Assembly: GCF_004768545.1 (NCBI RefSeq) | Contig: NZ_CP038635.1 | Span: 1,612,001 to 1,676,000, forward strand | DNA: 64,000 nt | Reading direction: 5' to 3' | DNA from: Cupriavidus oxalaticus | GTDB taxonomy: Bacteria; Pseudomonadota; Gammaproteobacteria; Burkholderiales; Burkholderiaceae | Shown here: positions 33,770 to 42,596 of the stretch, in pieces | Numbering within the stretch: the stretch's first letter is position 1 | How the letters are laid out: each line of letters starts with the position of its first letter | Notes under the pieces: generated by a model | Seen by the model: the letters and a program-made list of their open reading frames with translations, nothing else | What the model was told of the DNA's origin: nothing | The model's database searches: none | Made by a program: the position numbers and the translations under genes

Positions 33770-34810
33770 TCAGCCCGCGGAAACGATGCGCTTCGTTACC
33801 GCGTCGGCAAACTGCAGCGTTGAGGCAGTACCGTGGAGGTCGCCAGTCTTCACCTGGTCCTGGTTGAGCGTCAGCTCGATGGCGCCGCGCAGCCGCGTGG
33901 CGAGGTCCTGCCGTCCCACGTGGTCGAGCATCAGCCCGGCGGCCAGCATCAGCGAGATCGGGTTGGCAATGCCCTGGCCCGCGATGTCGGGCGCCGAGCC
34001 ATGGACCGCCTCGAAGATCGCCGCGTCGTCGCCGATGTTGGCGCCCGGCGCCATGCCGAGCCCACCGACCAGGCCGGCGATCTGGTCCGACAGGATGTCG
34101 CCGAAAAGGTTGGTACAGAGCAGCATGTCGAAGCGCCACGGGTTGAGCACCAGCTGCATCGCGCAGGCGTCGACGATGATGTCGTCCATCGCTACGCGGC
34201 CGGCATAATCGCTGGCCACTTCCCGCGCCGCTTCCAGGAAGATGCCGGTGAGTGCTTTCAGGATATTCGCCTTGTGCACCACCGTGATTTTCTTGCGGCC
34301 GTTCTTGACGGCGTACTCGAACGCGAAGCGGGCAATGCGGCGGCAGGCGTCGCGCGTGTTGGTGCCCGTAGATACGGCCACCGCATGCGGGTCGTCGCCG
34401 ACCGGGATGTAGTAGTCGTGCGCCACGTAGAAGCCGCCGACGTTCTCGCGCACCAGTACCAGGTCGATGTTGTCGAAGCGGCCGGGCACCAGCGTTCGCG
34501 CGGGGCGCACATTGGCGTAAAGGTTGAATGCTTCGCGCAGGCGCACATTGACGGAGCGGAAGCCGCCGCCCACCGGCGTGGTCAGCGGGCCCTTCAGCGC
34601 AAGGCCGGTGCGGCGGATGCTATCCAGCGTGTCTTCCGGCATCGGATCGCCGCTGTATTCCACACCGGCCATGCCCGCGCGCCGCAGGTCCCAGGCGAAC
34701 GGGGCACCGAGCGCGTCCAGCACCCTGACGGTGGCATCCACCACTTCGGGACCGATGCCGTCGCCGGGGATCAGTGTGGCCGGGATCTGTTCGCTTGCTC
34801 CGTTTTCCAT
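33770..34810 (-). CDS. NAD-dependent isocitrate/isopropylmalate dehydrogenase-family enzyme
   Basis: A 346-residue decarboxylating beta-hydroxyacid dehydrogenase. Substrate- and metal-site motifs are SVNVRLREAFNLYANVRPAR, the Lys/Tyr region GRKKITVVHKANILK, DIIVDACAMQLV, and the NAD loop EAVHGSAPDIAGQGIANP. SxNxxLR-x-x-x-x-LYANVRP points to NAD-type isocitrate dehydrogenase. The motif normally reading RENTEG is VRENVGGFYV, so the substrate may differ, for example homoisocitrate or tartrate-like compounds. Next to the CitMHS gene, isocitrate is the simplest guess. Confidence 0.85.
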   Translation of the reverse strand: MENGASEQIPATLIPGDGIGPEVVDATVRVLDALGAPFAWDLRRAGMAGVEYSGDPMPEDTLDSIRRTGLALKGPLTTPVGGGFRSVNVRLREAFNLYANVRPARTLVPGRFDNIDLVLVRENVGGFYVAHDYYIPVGDDPHAVAVSTGTNTRDACRRIARFAFEYAVKNGRKKITVVHKANILKALTGIFLEAAREVASDYAGRVAMDDIIVDACAMQLVLNPWRFDMLLCTNLFGDILSDQIAGLVGGLGMAPGANIGDDAAIFEAVHGSAPDIAGQGIANPISLMLAAGLMLDHVGRQDLATRLRGAIELTLNQDQVKTGDLHGTASTLQFADAVTKRIVSAG

Positions 34811-35044
34811 CTGTGCTCCTGTCGAGGTGTCCGAACCGCTGGCTCGCCGAGGCCGGACGCTATCCGGCTCGTGCCGCAGGTCCGGCTTGCGAGGGGCAGA
34901 TTCTATGGGGGGAAGCTGTCAGCAAACTGTCAATGTAACGATTGTGTCCTCGGGGTTTACGCGGAGTCTTCGCCCGGGTGCGCGGCAGCCTGTAGCGCCG
35001 GTTGTCAAAGGGCTTCCCCAATCAAGCCTGCGATGCGCCCTCCG

Positions 35045-35677
35045 TCAGAGCAGCTTGCATGCCTCGTCGAATTCCAGGCGAGGGCCACGCGGAAACAGCT
35101 TGGCGGGGTCGCCATAGCCCAGATTGCACAGGAAGTTCGATTTCACATGGCTGTCCGGGAAATATTCGAGCTGGAAGGCATTCTCCTTCGGGTCCGCGGG
35201 AAAGAACTCATGATCGACCTTGGCGTTGTCGAAGCCGGACATCGGCCCGCAGTCGAGTCCCAGTGAGCGGGCCGCAATGATGAAGTACGCGCCCTGCAGG
35301 GAAGAGTTGCGCCTCGCGGTGGTGAGCGCGAGTTCCGGTGTGTCGGCAAACCATGAGCGTGCGTCCGCATGCGGGAACAGCTTGGGCAGAAGTTCGTAGA
35401 ATTTGACGTCATAGGCGATGATGGCAGTGACTGGCGCCGCCATGGTCTTCTCCACATTGCCCGGCGCGAGTGCGGGCACCAGGCGCTGCTTGGCCTCAGG
35501 GGTGCGCAGGAACAGGATGCGTGCGGGAGAGCAGTTGGCGCTGGTCGGCCCCCATTTCATCAAGTCATAGAGTTGCCGCAGCGTCTCGTCGCTCACGGGC
35601 TGGCTCAGCCATGCGTTGTGCGTGCGTGCCTCGCGAAAGAGCAGATCCATGCCGTCTTCACTCAAGCGCTTGTTCAT
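35045..35677 (-). CDS. Nitroreductase-family protein, RutE/HadB type
   Basis: A 210-residue FMN-dependent nitroreductase-fold protein of the RutE subfamily (malonic semialdehyde reductase type). ATG 35677 has GGAGG upstream and matches the family start [23 protein letters not shown]. Motifs are [40 protein letters not shown] and [20 protein letters not shown]. No other rut genes adjoin, so a general 3-hydroxypropionate/malonic semialdehyde or quinone role is as likely as pyrimidine use. It diverges from the remnant region beyond 35800. Confidence 0.87.
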   Translation of the reverse strand: MNKRLSEDGMDLLFREARTHNAWLSQPVSDETLRQLYDLMKWGPTSANCSPARILFLRTPEAKQRLVPALAPGNVEKTMAAPVTAIIAYDVKFYELLPKLFPHADARSWFADTPELALTTARRNSSLQGAYFIIAARSLGLDCGPMSGFDNAKVDHEFFPADPKENAFQLEYFPDSHVKSNFLCNLGYGDPAKLFPRGPRLEFDEACKLL

Positions 35678-36348
35678 GGTTGCCTCCTTGTACTGGGATG
35701 GACTCCGCGGCTGACCGGCCAGCCCGCCGCTCCTGACTAGCATAGTCACGGATGCCCCTCGGTTCAGCGCACTGCTGATCTGTCCCATCGCCCTTGTGGG
35801 TCGATCAACAAATGCTTATGGTCGGCAGAAGAATCTTTGATTGTCATTAATGTTTTGCCGGGTCTAGGCTTTTCTCAAGTTCACGTGATTGCTTGAGTGT
35901 TTGAACATGGACCACCCCACCTCCAGCCAAAGTCGCACTGCTAATGCAGTGCCACCGGATGCTGACCAGTAACTGCGAGCATTTCTGCGCCTGGTGCCTG
36001 TATGGGGAAAGCCGTAGCGAACAGGTGCTCGCGTGCTTCATCGACCCGCGCGCGGCCTTTCGGACTCCCTTGCGCTTCTTCACTGCATTTGTTGCGGCGG
36101 CATGGTCGATGTGGCGCACCGGAGCTTGCGTGAGCTGATCATCGATTCTTGCCGGTCGTGGCCGATCACCGTGGTCAGGAACTGGTCGAAGGCCGCGTGG
36201 AAATGGCCGCGCGGAAATGGCCGCGCGATTTCACCACCACCGTGCGGGTTTGCGCTGCATTTGGCCGCGACTTCATCTAGGCCGTTTGTTGAAAGGGCGC
36301 TGCGGTGCTACGCTGAAGGCGAATCTTGCCGCCCAGGCGGAGACACCA
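35678..36348. other. Gene-remnant region between nitroreductase and EF-P-like gene
   Basis: About 670 bases without an intact gene. It holds the LRAT-type 3' fragment (35950-36138), a 14-base direct repeat GGAAATGGCCGCGC in tandem (36199-36212 and 36213-36226), and an open stretch on the opposite strand near 36140-36240 with GC-rich third positions but no recognisable family. The whole looks like decayed coding sequence. Confidence 0.55.
35950..36138 (+). pseudogene. 3' remnant of an LRAT/NlpC-type gene
   Basis: The frame reads SNCEHFCAWCLYGESRSEQV and then a hydrophobic tail to the stop at 36138. It is clearly related to the C-terminal part of the intact LRAT protein at 53494, which has NNCEHFCTWCLTGESRSEQV, with the active-site Cys of the NCEHFC motif retained. 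The N-terminal part with the catalytic His is missing; upstream sequence is non-coding. I read it as a truncated, inactive copy. A few ATG codons precede it at 35944 by chance. Confidence 0.75.
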
Positions 36349-36927
36349 ATGGTCGAAGCTTCCGGACTGAAGCCGGGCATGGTCATCATGCTCGAGGACG
36401 AACTTCACAGCGTTACCAGCGCCGGTTATCACGCCGGCAGTGGCCAGCAGGGAAGCGCAGTTTTCGCCAAGTTCAGGAACCTGAAGACCGGTCACATCAA
36501 GGAGTTGCGGTTGCGCCCGAGCGACAAGCTCGAGGAGGTCGCGCTCGTTCACCAGGAGATGGAATATCTGTACACCGATGGTGCCGCCTTTTACTTCATG
36601 AATCCCGAAACCTTCGAGCAGATCAGTTTTCCCGCAGAGACCATAGGCGCATATCAAAAATTTCTTCGCCCCAGCATGCGAATCCCGGTGCAGCTTTATG
36701 AGGGCGAGCCGGTCACCATCGCATTTCCCCCTGCAGTCGAGTTAACCATCGTGTCCACGCCGCCGGGCTTGCGCGAGCATGAAACCTCTACCTTCAAGAC
36801 CGCGACGCTGGACAACGGCATGGAGGTTCTCGTTCCTCAATTCATCAAGGAAGGGGACACGGTGCGAATCGAGGCTGCTTCAGGAAAATACCTGGAGCGG
36901 GTAAGGCACGGGACGCGGAAATCGTGA
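36349..36927 (+). CDS. EF-P-like protein lacking the modifiable tip residue
   Basis: A 192-residue protein of the EF-P/YeiP family with its three beta domains: KOW-like domain I (1-65), OB domain II (about 66-125, MEYLYTDGAAFYFMN) and C-terminal domain III (about 130-190, VELTIVSTPPGLRE...). EF-P proteins rescue ribosomes stalled at polyproline. In E. coli numbering the modified tip residue is Lys34 (Arg32 in the rhamnosylated type). Here the tip reads HAGSGQQGSAVF, with Gln at position 34 and neither Lys nor Arg, so it cannot be lysylated or rhamnosylated. ATG 36349 has GGAG upstream. A true EF-P must be elsewhere. Confidence 0.85.
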   Translation: MVEASGLKPGMVIMLEDELHSVTSAGYHAGSGQQGSAVFAKFRNLKTGHIKELRLRPSDKLEEVALVHQEMEYLYTDGAAFYFMNPETFEQISFPAETIGAYQKFLRPSMRIPVQLYEGEPVTIAFPPAVELTIVSTPPGLREHETSTFKTATLDNGMEVLVPQFIKEGDTVRIEAASGKYLERVRHGTRKS

Positions 36928-37117
36928 ATCCCATGATGCGGCATCGCTCCCGGCATGTGCAGCGCCGCGTACAATCGCGCCGGGACGGGCCGGCAGCGGC
37001 GGCGGCAGTACCGTATCCGGTACCTGTCCTTCACTTTGAGCCTCGCGTCTGCATATTATGCAAGTATGCGCATGCCATGCATGCCGCATGACCATCGTCG
37101 TCGCTCAGGAGTTGTTC

Positions 37118-37528
37118 ATGCACAAGCCACCCAAAGCGGATTTGGGCGGGACGCGGCGAAGCGGACCACCGCGTCGGTCTCACGCCAATCGCTCCATGCC
37201 CAGCATCCTGGATCCGATCGAACCGGAAGAGGTATGGGAAGACGTTGAACGGGCCGTCGAGCAGATCGTCGAACGGGTGGTGGAGCCGGTCGATTTTCCC
37301 CATGGCCACCATCCGGATGATGACGATGCGCCGGAGGACGGCCGCAACGAGATCACCCGCGCTGCAGAGAGTATTCCCTCGGACAGCCCGGCAGACAGGG
37401 CGGACCATAGCGCCGTGCGGGAAGAGCACCCGCCAATGCCGCCAAGCATCGATGACATCCTGGACCAGGATCTGGTCCCGGACCGGATGTACGGCGCGCG
37501 GCACGCCGGGAAGGCGGGCAAGCGATAG
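37118..37528 (+). CDS. Acidic low-complexity hypothetical protein
   Basis: 136 residues from ATG 37118, which has CAGGAG at good spacing; an in-frame start at 37058 is weaker. The sequence is rich in Pro, Asp, Glu and Arg with no hydrophobic core: a basic N-terminus, then EPEEVWEDVERAVEQIVERVVEP, a likely amphipathic helix, and a long acidic, probably disordered stretch including DDDDAPED. No signal, no membrane helix, no recognised domain. Perhaps a small partner or regulatory protein; function unknown. Confidence 0.6.
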   Translation: MHKPPKADLGGTRRSGPPRRSHANRSMPSILDPIEPEEVWEDVERAVEQIVERVVEPVDFPHGHHPDDDDAPEDGRNEITRAAESIPSDSPADRADHSAVREEHPPMPPSIDDILDQDLVPDRMYGARHAGKAGKR

Positions 37529-37818
37529 CCCTGCGGCTGCAGCCAGGGGCGGGCGTCGTGCCCGGCCGGCTTCGGCATACCTGTTGTCGCCAAGCTGGCT
37601 GACTTGTTCCCGAGGTTAGCAGGAACCCCGGGCTCACAGCGAAGCGGTTGGCCGATTCTGACCTAGACTGAAAAAGTGTCCTTCGCGCGCTTGGCGGCCG
37701 CTTTGGCGCAATGCAACTTCGCTGGCAGCCCGCTCGCGGGCGAATGACAATGGCACGGGCAACGCACTGTTATCTGCTGCCTGAATTCATGTGGATGGAT
37801 GTTCACGAAGGGGGCATC

Positions 37819-38145
37819 ATGTTGCAAGCCAGCGAAATGCAGCAACGCTTTAGTCATCTGCAGCAAACCATCAGCGAGACATCACGGACTTGTCATGCCG
37901 AGGCGGCGATTCCACCGGACTTGATGAACTGGGTGGATGAACTCGACAAGGAATGCAAATCGGCATCGAAGGTCATGTCGTCCAAGGACGAGGACCGGAT
38001 CCGGCAGTGGGTCGATGATCTCGAACGGATCGGCGATCGTGCAGACCGCGCTTGCCAGCAGGCCGGCGGTCTCGATGCAAAGGTCAAGGATGCAGTCAGT
38101 TCGATGCATTCGGAGCTTGCTGACCTGAAGCGCCAGCTGCACTAA
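37819..38145 (+). CDS. Small helical hypothetical protein ending in a tandem-stop repeat
   Basis: 108 residues from ATG 37819 (AGGGGG upstream; the longer in-frame starts are not preceded by a ribosome-binding site). The sequence is almost all amphipathic helix: MQQRFSHLQQTISET, LMNWVDELDKECKSASKV, IRQWVDDLERIGDRADRACQQ and VSSMHSELADLKRQLH, suited to a coiled-coil. It ends CAC-TAA, and the nine-base repeat that follows carries five more in-frame TAA codons. A hairpin terminator follows at 38200. Unrecognised family. Confidence 0.7.
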   Translation: MLQASEMQQRFSHLQQTISETSRTCHAEAAIPPDLMNWVDELDKECKSASKVMSSKDEDRIRQWVDDLERIGDRADRACQQAGGLDAKVKDAVSSMHSELADLKRQLH

Positions 38146-38192
38146 CCACACTAACCACACTAACCACACTAATCACATTAATCACATTAACC
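38141..38192. repeat. Nine-base tandem repeat spanning the stop codon
   Basis: Six copies of a 9-mer of the type ACTAACCAC (later copies drift to ATTAATCAC) run from the end of the hypothetical gene. Each copy places TAA in the reading frame of that gene, so six consecutive in-frame stops occur. Confidence 0.85.
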
Positions 38193-38199
38193 AGCCTGA

Positions 38200-38230
38200 C
38201 AGCCCCGGTGCAACCCGCCGGGGCTGATTT
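38200..38230 (+). terminator. Hairpin terminator after the small helical gene
   Basis: Nine-base arms CAGCCCCGG (38200-38208) and CCGGGGCTG (38218-38226), followed by ATTTCAATT. A convergent transporter gene ends 50 bases downstream. Confidence 0.75.
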
Positions 38231-38279
38231 CAATTCGCCGCGTTCAAACTTAGGTGATGCACGACAGGTGTCGCCCCGG

Positions 38280-39365
38280 TTACGCCGGAGGTGCCGGCGG
38301 TGGCCCCACCCGTTGCTCCGCCTGGCTTTCCAGCCATTCGCGCCATACGGCAAGCAGCACCGCGAGGATCACCGGCCCGACGAACAGGCCGATCAGGCCA
38401 AATGCGGCGAGTCCGCCCACAACGCCGAACATCACCAGCAGGAACGGAATCTTGGTGGCTCCACTGATGACGAGCGGACGAACGACGTTATCGACCCAGC
38501 TCACGGCGGTAGCGCCCCACAGCAGGAGCCCGATCCCCGCCACGGTGTGGCCGGTGATGAGCAGCCATGCGCCGATGGGGACCCAGACCGCAAGCGCACC
38601 AAAGGGAATCAGCGCAAGGATGGCCGTGGCAATGCCCCAGAACACCGGCGCTTCGACGCCAGCCGCCCAGTAGCCGATTCCGGCGAACGACCCTTGCGCG
38701 ACTGCGGCGAGGAAGAGGCCGAACACCACGGCCCGCGCGGTGTCGCCCACTGCGATGACATACCCGTGCGCGCGCGGCCCGAGCACCCCTTGCAGGACCA
38801 GGCGCAACTGCGCAAGCAATTTCTCGCCGTCGCGGAAGAAAAAGAATGCCGTAAGCAGCGTCACGCCAATGAGCCCTGCGTTGAGTCCCACGCCGCCGGC
38901 CAGCCTTGCAAGGGCGCCGCCCCATCGTTCGATCAGCGGCGTGACCTGGGCACGCAGGGCTGCGCGGTCACCTAACAGCACTGATACCCATTCCTGCAGC
39001 CATTCGCCAACCCAGGGCAGGCGTGCGAGCGAATCCGGCAGTGCCGCACCCGCGTTCAGGATCTCAGCCGCCTCGCGGTAGGCCGCGACCATCTCGGCAC
39101 GCAGGAGGATAGTGAGCCCGATGAGCGGCACGCCCAACAACGCGGAAAGTATCAGCGTGGAGATCAGCGCAGCCCAGGTTCGCCGCTGGCGCAGCACGCG
39201 GCGCAGCCGCGCGTTGAGCGGCCAGGTGATATAGGAGAGGATTGCGGCCCAGGCAAGTGGCACAAGGAACGGCCGTACCACGACAAAGGACAGGGCGAGC
39301 AGCCCGCCGAGCAGGCACACCAGGAGAGTCCGGCGTACCCATACGGCTGCTTGGGAATCGGTCAT
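38280..39365 (-). CDS. AI-2E-family permease
   Basis: A 361-residue AI-2E/PerM-type membrane protein from ATG 39365. It has eight predicted helices with a large cytoplasmic insertion between helices 3 and 4, the GDGEKLL-like segment FFRDGEKLLAQLRLVL, and a final GLIGLFVGPVILAVLLAVWREWL, typical of the family. The Pro-rich C-terminus ends in PPPAPPA. Family members include transporters for AI-2 export and Na+(Li+)/H+ antiport, so the substrate is undecided. The TetR gene diverges at 39550. Confidence 0.88.
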   Translation of the reverse strand: MTDSQAAVWVRRTLLVCLLGGLLALSFVVVRPFLVPLAWAAILSYITWPLNARLRRVLRQRRTWAALISTLILSALLGVPLIGLTILLRAEMVAAYREAAEILNAGAALPDSLARLPWVGEWLQEWVSVLLGDRAALRAQVTPLIERWGGALARLAGGVGLNAGLIGVTLLTAFFFFRDGEKLLAQLRLVLQGVLGPRAHGYVIAVGDTARAVVFGLFLAAVAQGSFAGIGYWAAGVEAPVFWGIATAILALIPFGALAVWVPIGAWLLITGHTVAGIGLLLWGATAVSWVDNVVRPLVISGATKIPFLLVMFGVVGGLAAFGLIGLFVGPVILAVLLAVWREWLESQAEQRVGPPPAPPA

Positions 39366-39549
39366 GGAAGGGCACCTGGGCACGGCATCCGGGCGATGCA
39401 CGTTGCCAATATGCTAACCGCGGCGCATCACGCCGCATAGGATGCGGTAGCAGCAGCGCGCACATGGGTCAGAAATCGGCGCCAGCCTGCGCGCTGCCTT
39501 TCTATGCTGGAAAGCAGCGTGCAGACGCATTCCCGGGGATGGCAAAGCC

Positions 39550-40182
39550 ATGAACGCCATGAACGACAATGCAGCCCTGGCCGGCCGGATCCTGGAGGTC
39601 GCCCTGATGCTCGGCGAGCGCCGCGGCTGGGACGCCCTGCATCTGCATGATGTCGCCGACGACATGGGCATCGGCCTGGAAGAGATCCACCGGCATTACC
39701 GGCAGAAGGACGACCTGGCCGAAGCCTGGTTCGAGCGCGCTGACCTGGCGCTGGTGCGCGTGTCCGCGCGTGAAGGCTGGGGCGCCCTGTCCCATCGCGA
39801 GCGGCTGGAGCAGGCCATCCTCGCCTGGCTGGAGGCGCTGGCCCCGCACCGGCAACTCACTGCCCAGATGCTGCGCTACAAGCTGCAGCCGGAGCACGTA
39901 CACCTGCAGGTGCAGGGCCTGCTGCATATCAGCCGCACCGTGCAGTGGCTGCGCGAAGCTGCCCGCCTGCCGGAATCCGGCTGGCGCCGCGAAGCGGGCG
40001 AGGTCGTGCTGACCGGCATCTTCCTTTCCACCTTCGGCTGCTGGCTGCGCGACCATTCACCGGATGCAGGCCGCACGCGGGCCTGGCTCGATCGGCAACT
40101 GCGCTGCGCCGAGCGCCTGGCGTGGCGCCGTCCTGGCGACACCGGAGCGCGGCCCGGATGGACACGATCACCCACGCCTTGA
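39550..40182 (+). CDS. TetR-family regulator
   Basis: A 210-residue TetR-like protein with an N-terminal helix-turn-helix (residues about 10-55: AGRILEVALMLGERRGWDALHLHDVADDMGIGLEEIHRHYRQKDDL) and a C-terminal ligand domain. The HTH is somewhat degenerate compared with the consensus. It diverges from the AI-2E permease and overlaps the membrane hydrolase by 25 bases, so it probably belongs to the latter's transcript. Ligand unknown. Confidence 0.8.
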   Translation: MNAMNDNAALAGRILEVALMLGERRGWDALHLHDVADDMGIGLEEIHRHYRQKDDLAEAWFERADLALVRVSAREGWGALSHRERLEQAILAWLEALAPHRQLTAQMLRYKLQPEHVHLQVQGLLHISRTVQWLREAARLPESGWRREAGEVVLTGIFLSTFGCWLRDHSPDAGRTRAWLDRQLRCAERLAWRRPGDTGARPGWTRSPTP

Positions 40183-41276
40183 TGGGCGCGCAGGTTGCGC
40201 TGGCCGTCCCCATGGACGAGGCTCCCGGCCGGCGCCTCGGCACGCGCGAACGACTGCTGCTTGGCGCTGCCGCCGGAGCCTTTCCGGATATCGATTTCCT
40301 GGGCTTCCTGGTCCATCCGCTGCGTTTCCTGGCCCAGTGGCACCAGGGGCCGACGCATTCGCTGCTGCTGCTTCCGGCCTGGGGCGCATTGCTGGCCGGA
40401 CTGTTCTGCCTGGTGACGCGCCGGCACCAGGCCTGGCGCGAAGCGCTTGCCGTCAGTTGCCTCGGCGTGGCCAGCCACATCGCGCTGGACCTGATCACCG
40501 TTTATGGCACCCGCATCTTCTATCCCGGCTCCGAACGGCGCTTCAGCCTCGGCACCACCTTCCTGGTCGATCCGCTGCTGAGCGGCATCGTTGTATCCGC
40601 CCTGGGCCTGGCACTGTGCCTGGCACCGCCGCTGCGTGCGCGGGCAGCCCTGGCGGGCATGGTGCTGCTGTGCGCCTATGTCGGCGCCCAGGGCGTGCTC
40701 AGGCAACGCGCGCTGGAACTGGGCAACGAATCCTTGCATGCTGCCGGCATCCAGGCGCAGGGTGTGGACGCGCTGCCACAGCCGTTTTCTCCGTTCAACT
40801 GGAAACTGATCGCCCGCGCGGGGACGGACTACCATGTCGCCCACGTCAACCTGGCCGGGCATCCTGCCTGGCTGCCGCCATGGCCGGTGCTGGGGCGCCT
40901 GCCCGCCATGGCCAGGGCCTATGTGCCGCCCGCGCACATGGAATGGACGCTGCGGCCGCAGCTGCTGCAGCTTCCGCTGGCGCGGTCCGGGCAGGCGCTC
41001 GCATGGCAACTCTGGGTGCGGCCGGACTTTGCCGATTTCAGGCGATTCGCTGTCTATCCGGCCCTTTCCGCCATCACTGCGATGCCGGCAACGGACCTGC
41101 CGCCGCCCGAGCCAGGCGAAACGGCCGCCTGCGTCTGGTTCACCGACCTGCGCTATGACCTGCCCGCGGTGGAAGACATCTTCCGCTATGGCTATTGCCG
41201 CGACAGTGTGCAGGCACCATGGCGGCTATACCGGCTTGCCTATTTCAGCCAGGAGCAGCGCCAGCGACTTGACTAG
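40158..41276 (+). CDS. Membrane metal-dependent hydrolase (YbcI/DUF457 type)
   Basis: A 372-residue inner-membrane protein starting at ATG 40158 and overlapping the TetR gene. N-terminal MDTITHALMGAQ and GAAAGAFPDIDFL, followed by HQGPTHSLLLLP, present the family's metal-binding His/Asp set (THxLxG, FPDID, THS). Four to five transmembrane helices in the first 190 residues, then a C-terminal soluble half with the pattern FSPFNWKLIARAGTDYHVAHV. Family members act on phospholipid or LexA-regulated pathways but the reaction is not settled. Confidence 0.83.
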   Translation: MDTITHALMGAQVALAVPMDEAPGRRLGTRERLLLGAAAGAFPDIDFLGFLVHPLRFLAQWHQGPTHSLLLLPAWGALLAGLFCLVTRRHQAWREALAVSCLGVASHIALDLITVYGTRIFYPGSERRFSLGTTFLVDPLLSGIVVSALGLALCLAPPLRARAALAGMVLLCAYVGAQGVLRQRALELGNESLHAAGIQAQGVDALPQPFSPFNWKLIARAGTDYHVAHVNLAGHPAWLPPWPVLGRLPAMARAYVPPAHMEWTLRPQLLQLPLARSGQALAWQLWVRPDFADFRRFAVYPALSAITAMPATDLPPPEPGETAACVWFTDLRYDLPAVEDIFRYGYCRDSVQAPWRLYRLAYFSQEQRQRLD

Positions 41277-41639
41277 CACGACATGCGAAATCCCGTCTGC
41301 GCCCCCCACAGCTCTCCTCGACGCGCGCGGTCACCATGATTTCAGCGACCGGGATATCCATCTCCCGGCACACGTCCAGTAGCGGCATGCCATTCCTGCC
41401 GGCCCCGACCTACCAGGCCATGACCAGGACGGTGGGGCTCAAAATGGAGTGAAGGCCGCGCTGGAACCGGCGCGCTGATGGCGCGTCGTCAAAGCTATGT
41501 GCTTGCACTGTTGGGGCTCGGGATGCGGCATGAGTTCTGAGCCGAGCTCCGGCAGTGCCGCGAAGCGACCGACGTTCAGCGCATGGCACAACGATCGGTG
41601 CCGTTGTCGTAGTTCACCCGATCTCCCCGCTGGCCCCCG
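41277..41639. other. Gap of 360 bases with possible decayed sequence
   Basis: No intact gene. On the - strand about 41325-41410 reads like coding sequence (VGAGRNGMPLLDVCREMDIP) with GC-rich third positions, but stops interrupt it on both sides and I do not recognise a family. Treat as a possible remnant. Confidence 0.4.
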
Positions 41640-42596
41640 CTATCGGGACCGCATGAGCTGATACAGGGAAAGCGCCCTGGATGGTGTCTTCGTAATCCGG
41701 AAATAGGGTCTCTGAACAGCACCGAATCCCCGGAAGAAGCGTTCCACCGATTCCAGCATGGAACCTGAAAAGTCATAGATCCTGGTTACCGTCGAGGCGA
41801 ATTTGATGGTTTCCCATATGCAGTAGCTGCCGGCTCCGGTATTGGGTGGCAGGTCCCGGTTTGCGCCACCCATCAGGCCATAGGCGCTCTGCTCATCCCA
41901 CACGAGATAGGCGCTATAGTGAGCCCGTCCCTCCTCGTCCTCGACGATGAATATCTTGCGCTGCCCACGCTCCTTGCACGCGGCATCGATTCGCCTCGCG
42001 ACGTCATCGGAATAGCCTCGTCGCCATCTTGGGTCGGTGCCGACATTGCGGTTCAAGGGCAGGAATTCATCAATACTATCGGTGTGGCGCACGTGAAGAT
42101 TGAAGCGGCCAGTCGCTTTCCGGATGTCCTGTTTCACGGTGGGCTGCATGGCGTTCCAAAGCGACGTCTCGTCGCTAAGGTCCGGGAGAACGTAGGTGTA
42201 TCGCGTGGTCTGCCGGTAGCCTTTCCAGAAAAAAGGCAGCCAGTTGGTATCGGTGTAATGCCACGCCTGCGCGAAATGATCGAACCTCGGCAATTGTTCA
42301 ATCAACTCGGTCATCAGCTCCTTCTGCTGGCTGAGCAATTTTGTCGGTTTCGCGTCCTTGCACGCCAGCCAGGGACCCAAGCCATGGCCAGCGGGAGGCT
42401 GGGTAAGAATGACAAAACCGTATCTTGTTTTTCTGACATAGGGCATTGCCGCGATCACCTTCCCTGCCCGTTCCACCAGGGTCGCGCTCCACCGTTCAGG
42501 CCCGACCGTCGCGTCCAGCCACCAGGCCTGGCTGGAAAACGGGATTGAGCGTTCGATCTCGCAGAGCTCTCTGTACTTCTGCTGATTGATGTCCAT
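41640..42596 (-). CDS. FemAB/BioF2-type GNAT acyltransferase
   Basis: A 318-residue protein of the FemAB-like GNAT family (two GNAT-like halves; BioF2/CelD-type acyltransferases). Features: an N-terminal half with SSQAWWLDATVGPERWSATLVE and AMPYVRKTRYGF, a central RKATGRFNLHVRHT, and a C-terminal YCIWETIKFASTVTRIYDFSGSM. It probably transfers an acyl or aminoacyl group to a sugar or lipid precursor. It is divergent from the MBL-Rieske gene, and both are AT-richer than neighbouring genes. Acceptor unknown; cytoplasmic. Confidence 0.8.
   Translation of the reverse strand: MDINQQKYRELCEIERSIPFSSQAWWLDATVGPERWSATLVERAGKVIAAMPYVRKTRYGFVILTQPPAGHGLGPWLACKDAKPTKLLSQQKELMTELIEQLPRFDHFAQAWHYTDTNWLPFFWKGYRQTTRYTYVLPDLSDETSLWNAMQPTVKQDIRKATGRFNLHVRHTDSIDEFLPLNRNVGTDPRWRRGYSDDVARRIDAACKERGQRKIFIVEDEEGRAHYSAYLVWDEQSAYGLMGGANRDLPPNTGAGSYCIWETIKFASTVTRIYDFSGSMLESVERFFRGFGAVQRPYFRITKTPSRALSLYQLMRSR

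Noticed and set aside
32205..34208. Long open frame antisense to the citrate transporter and isocitrate-dehydrogenase-family gene
   Set aside because: Rich in Gln, His, Asp and Arg with no conserved motif; mirrors the true genes on the opposite strand.
38141..38192. Possible CRISPR or structured repeat array
   Set aside because: The units are only nine bases with no spacers; it is a microsatellite at the end of a gene.
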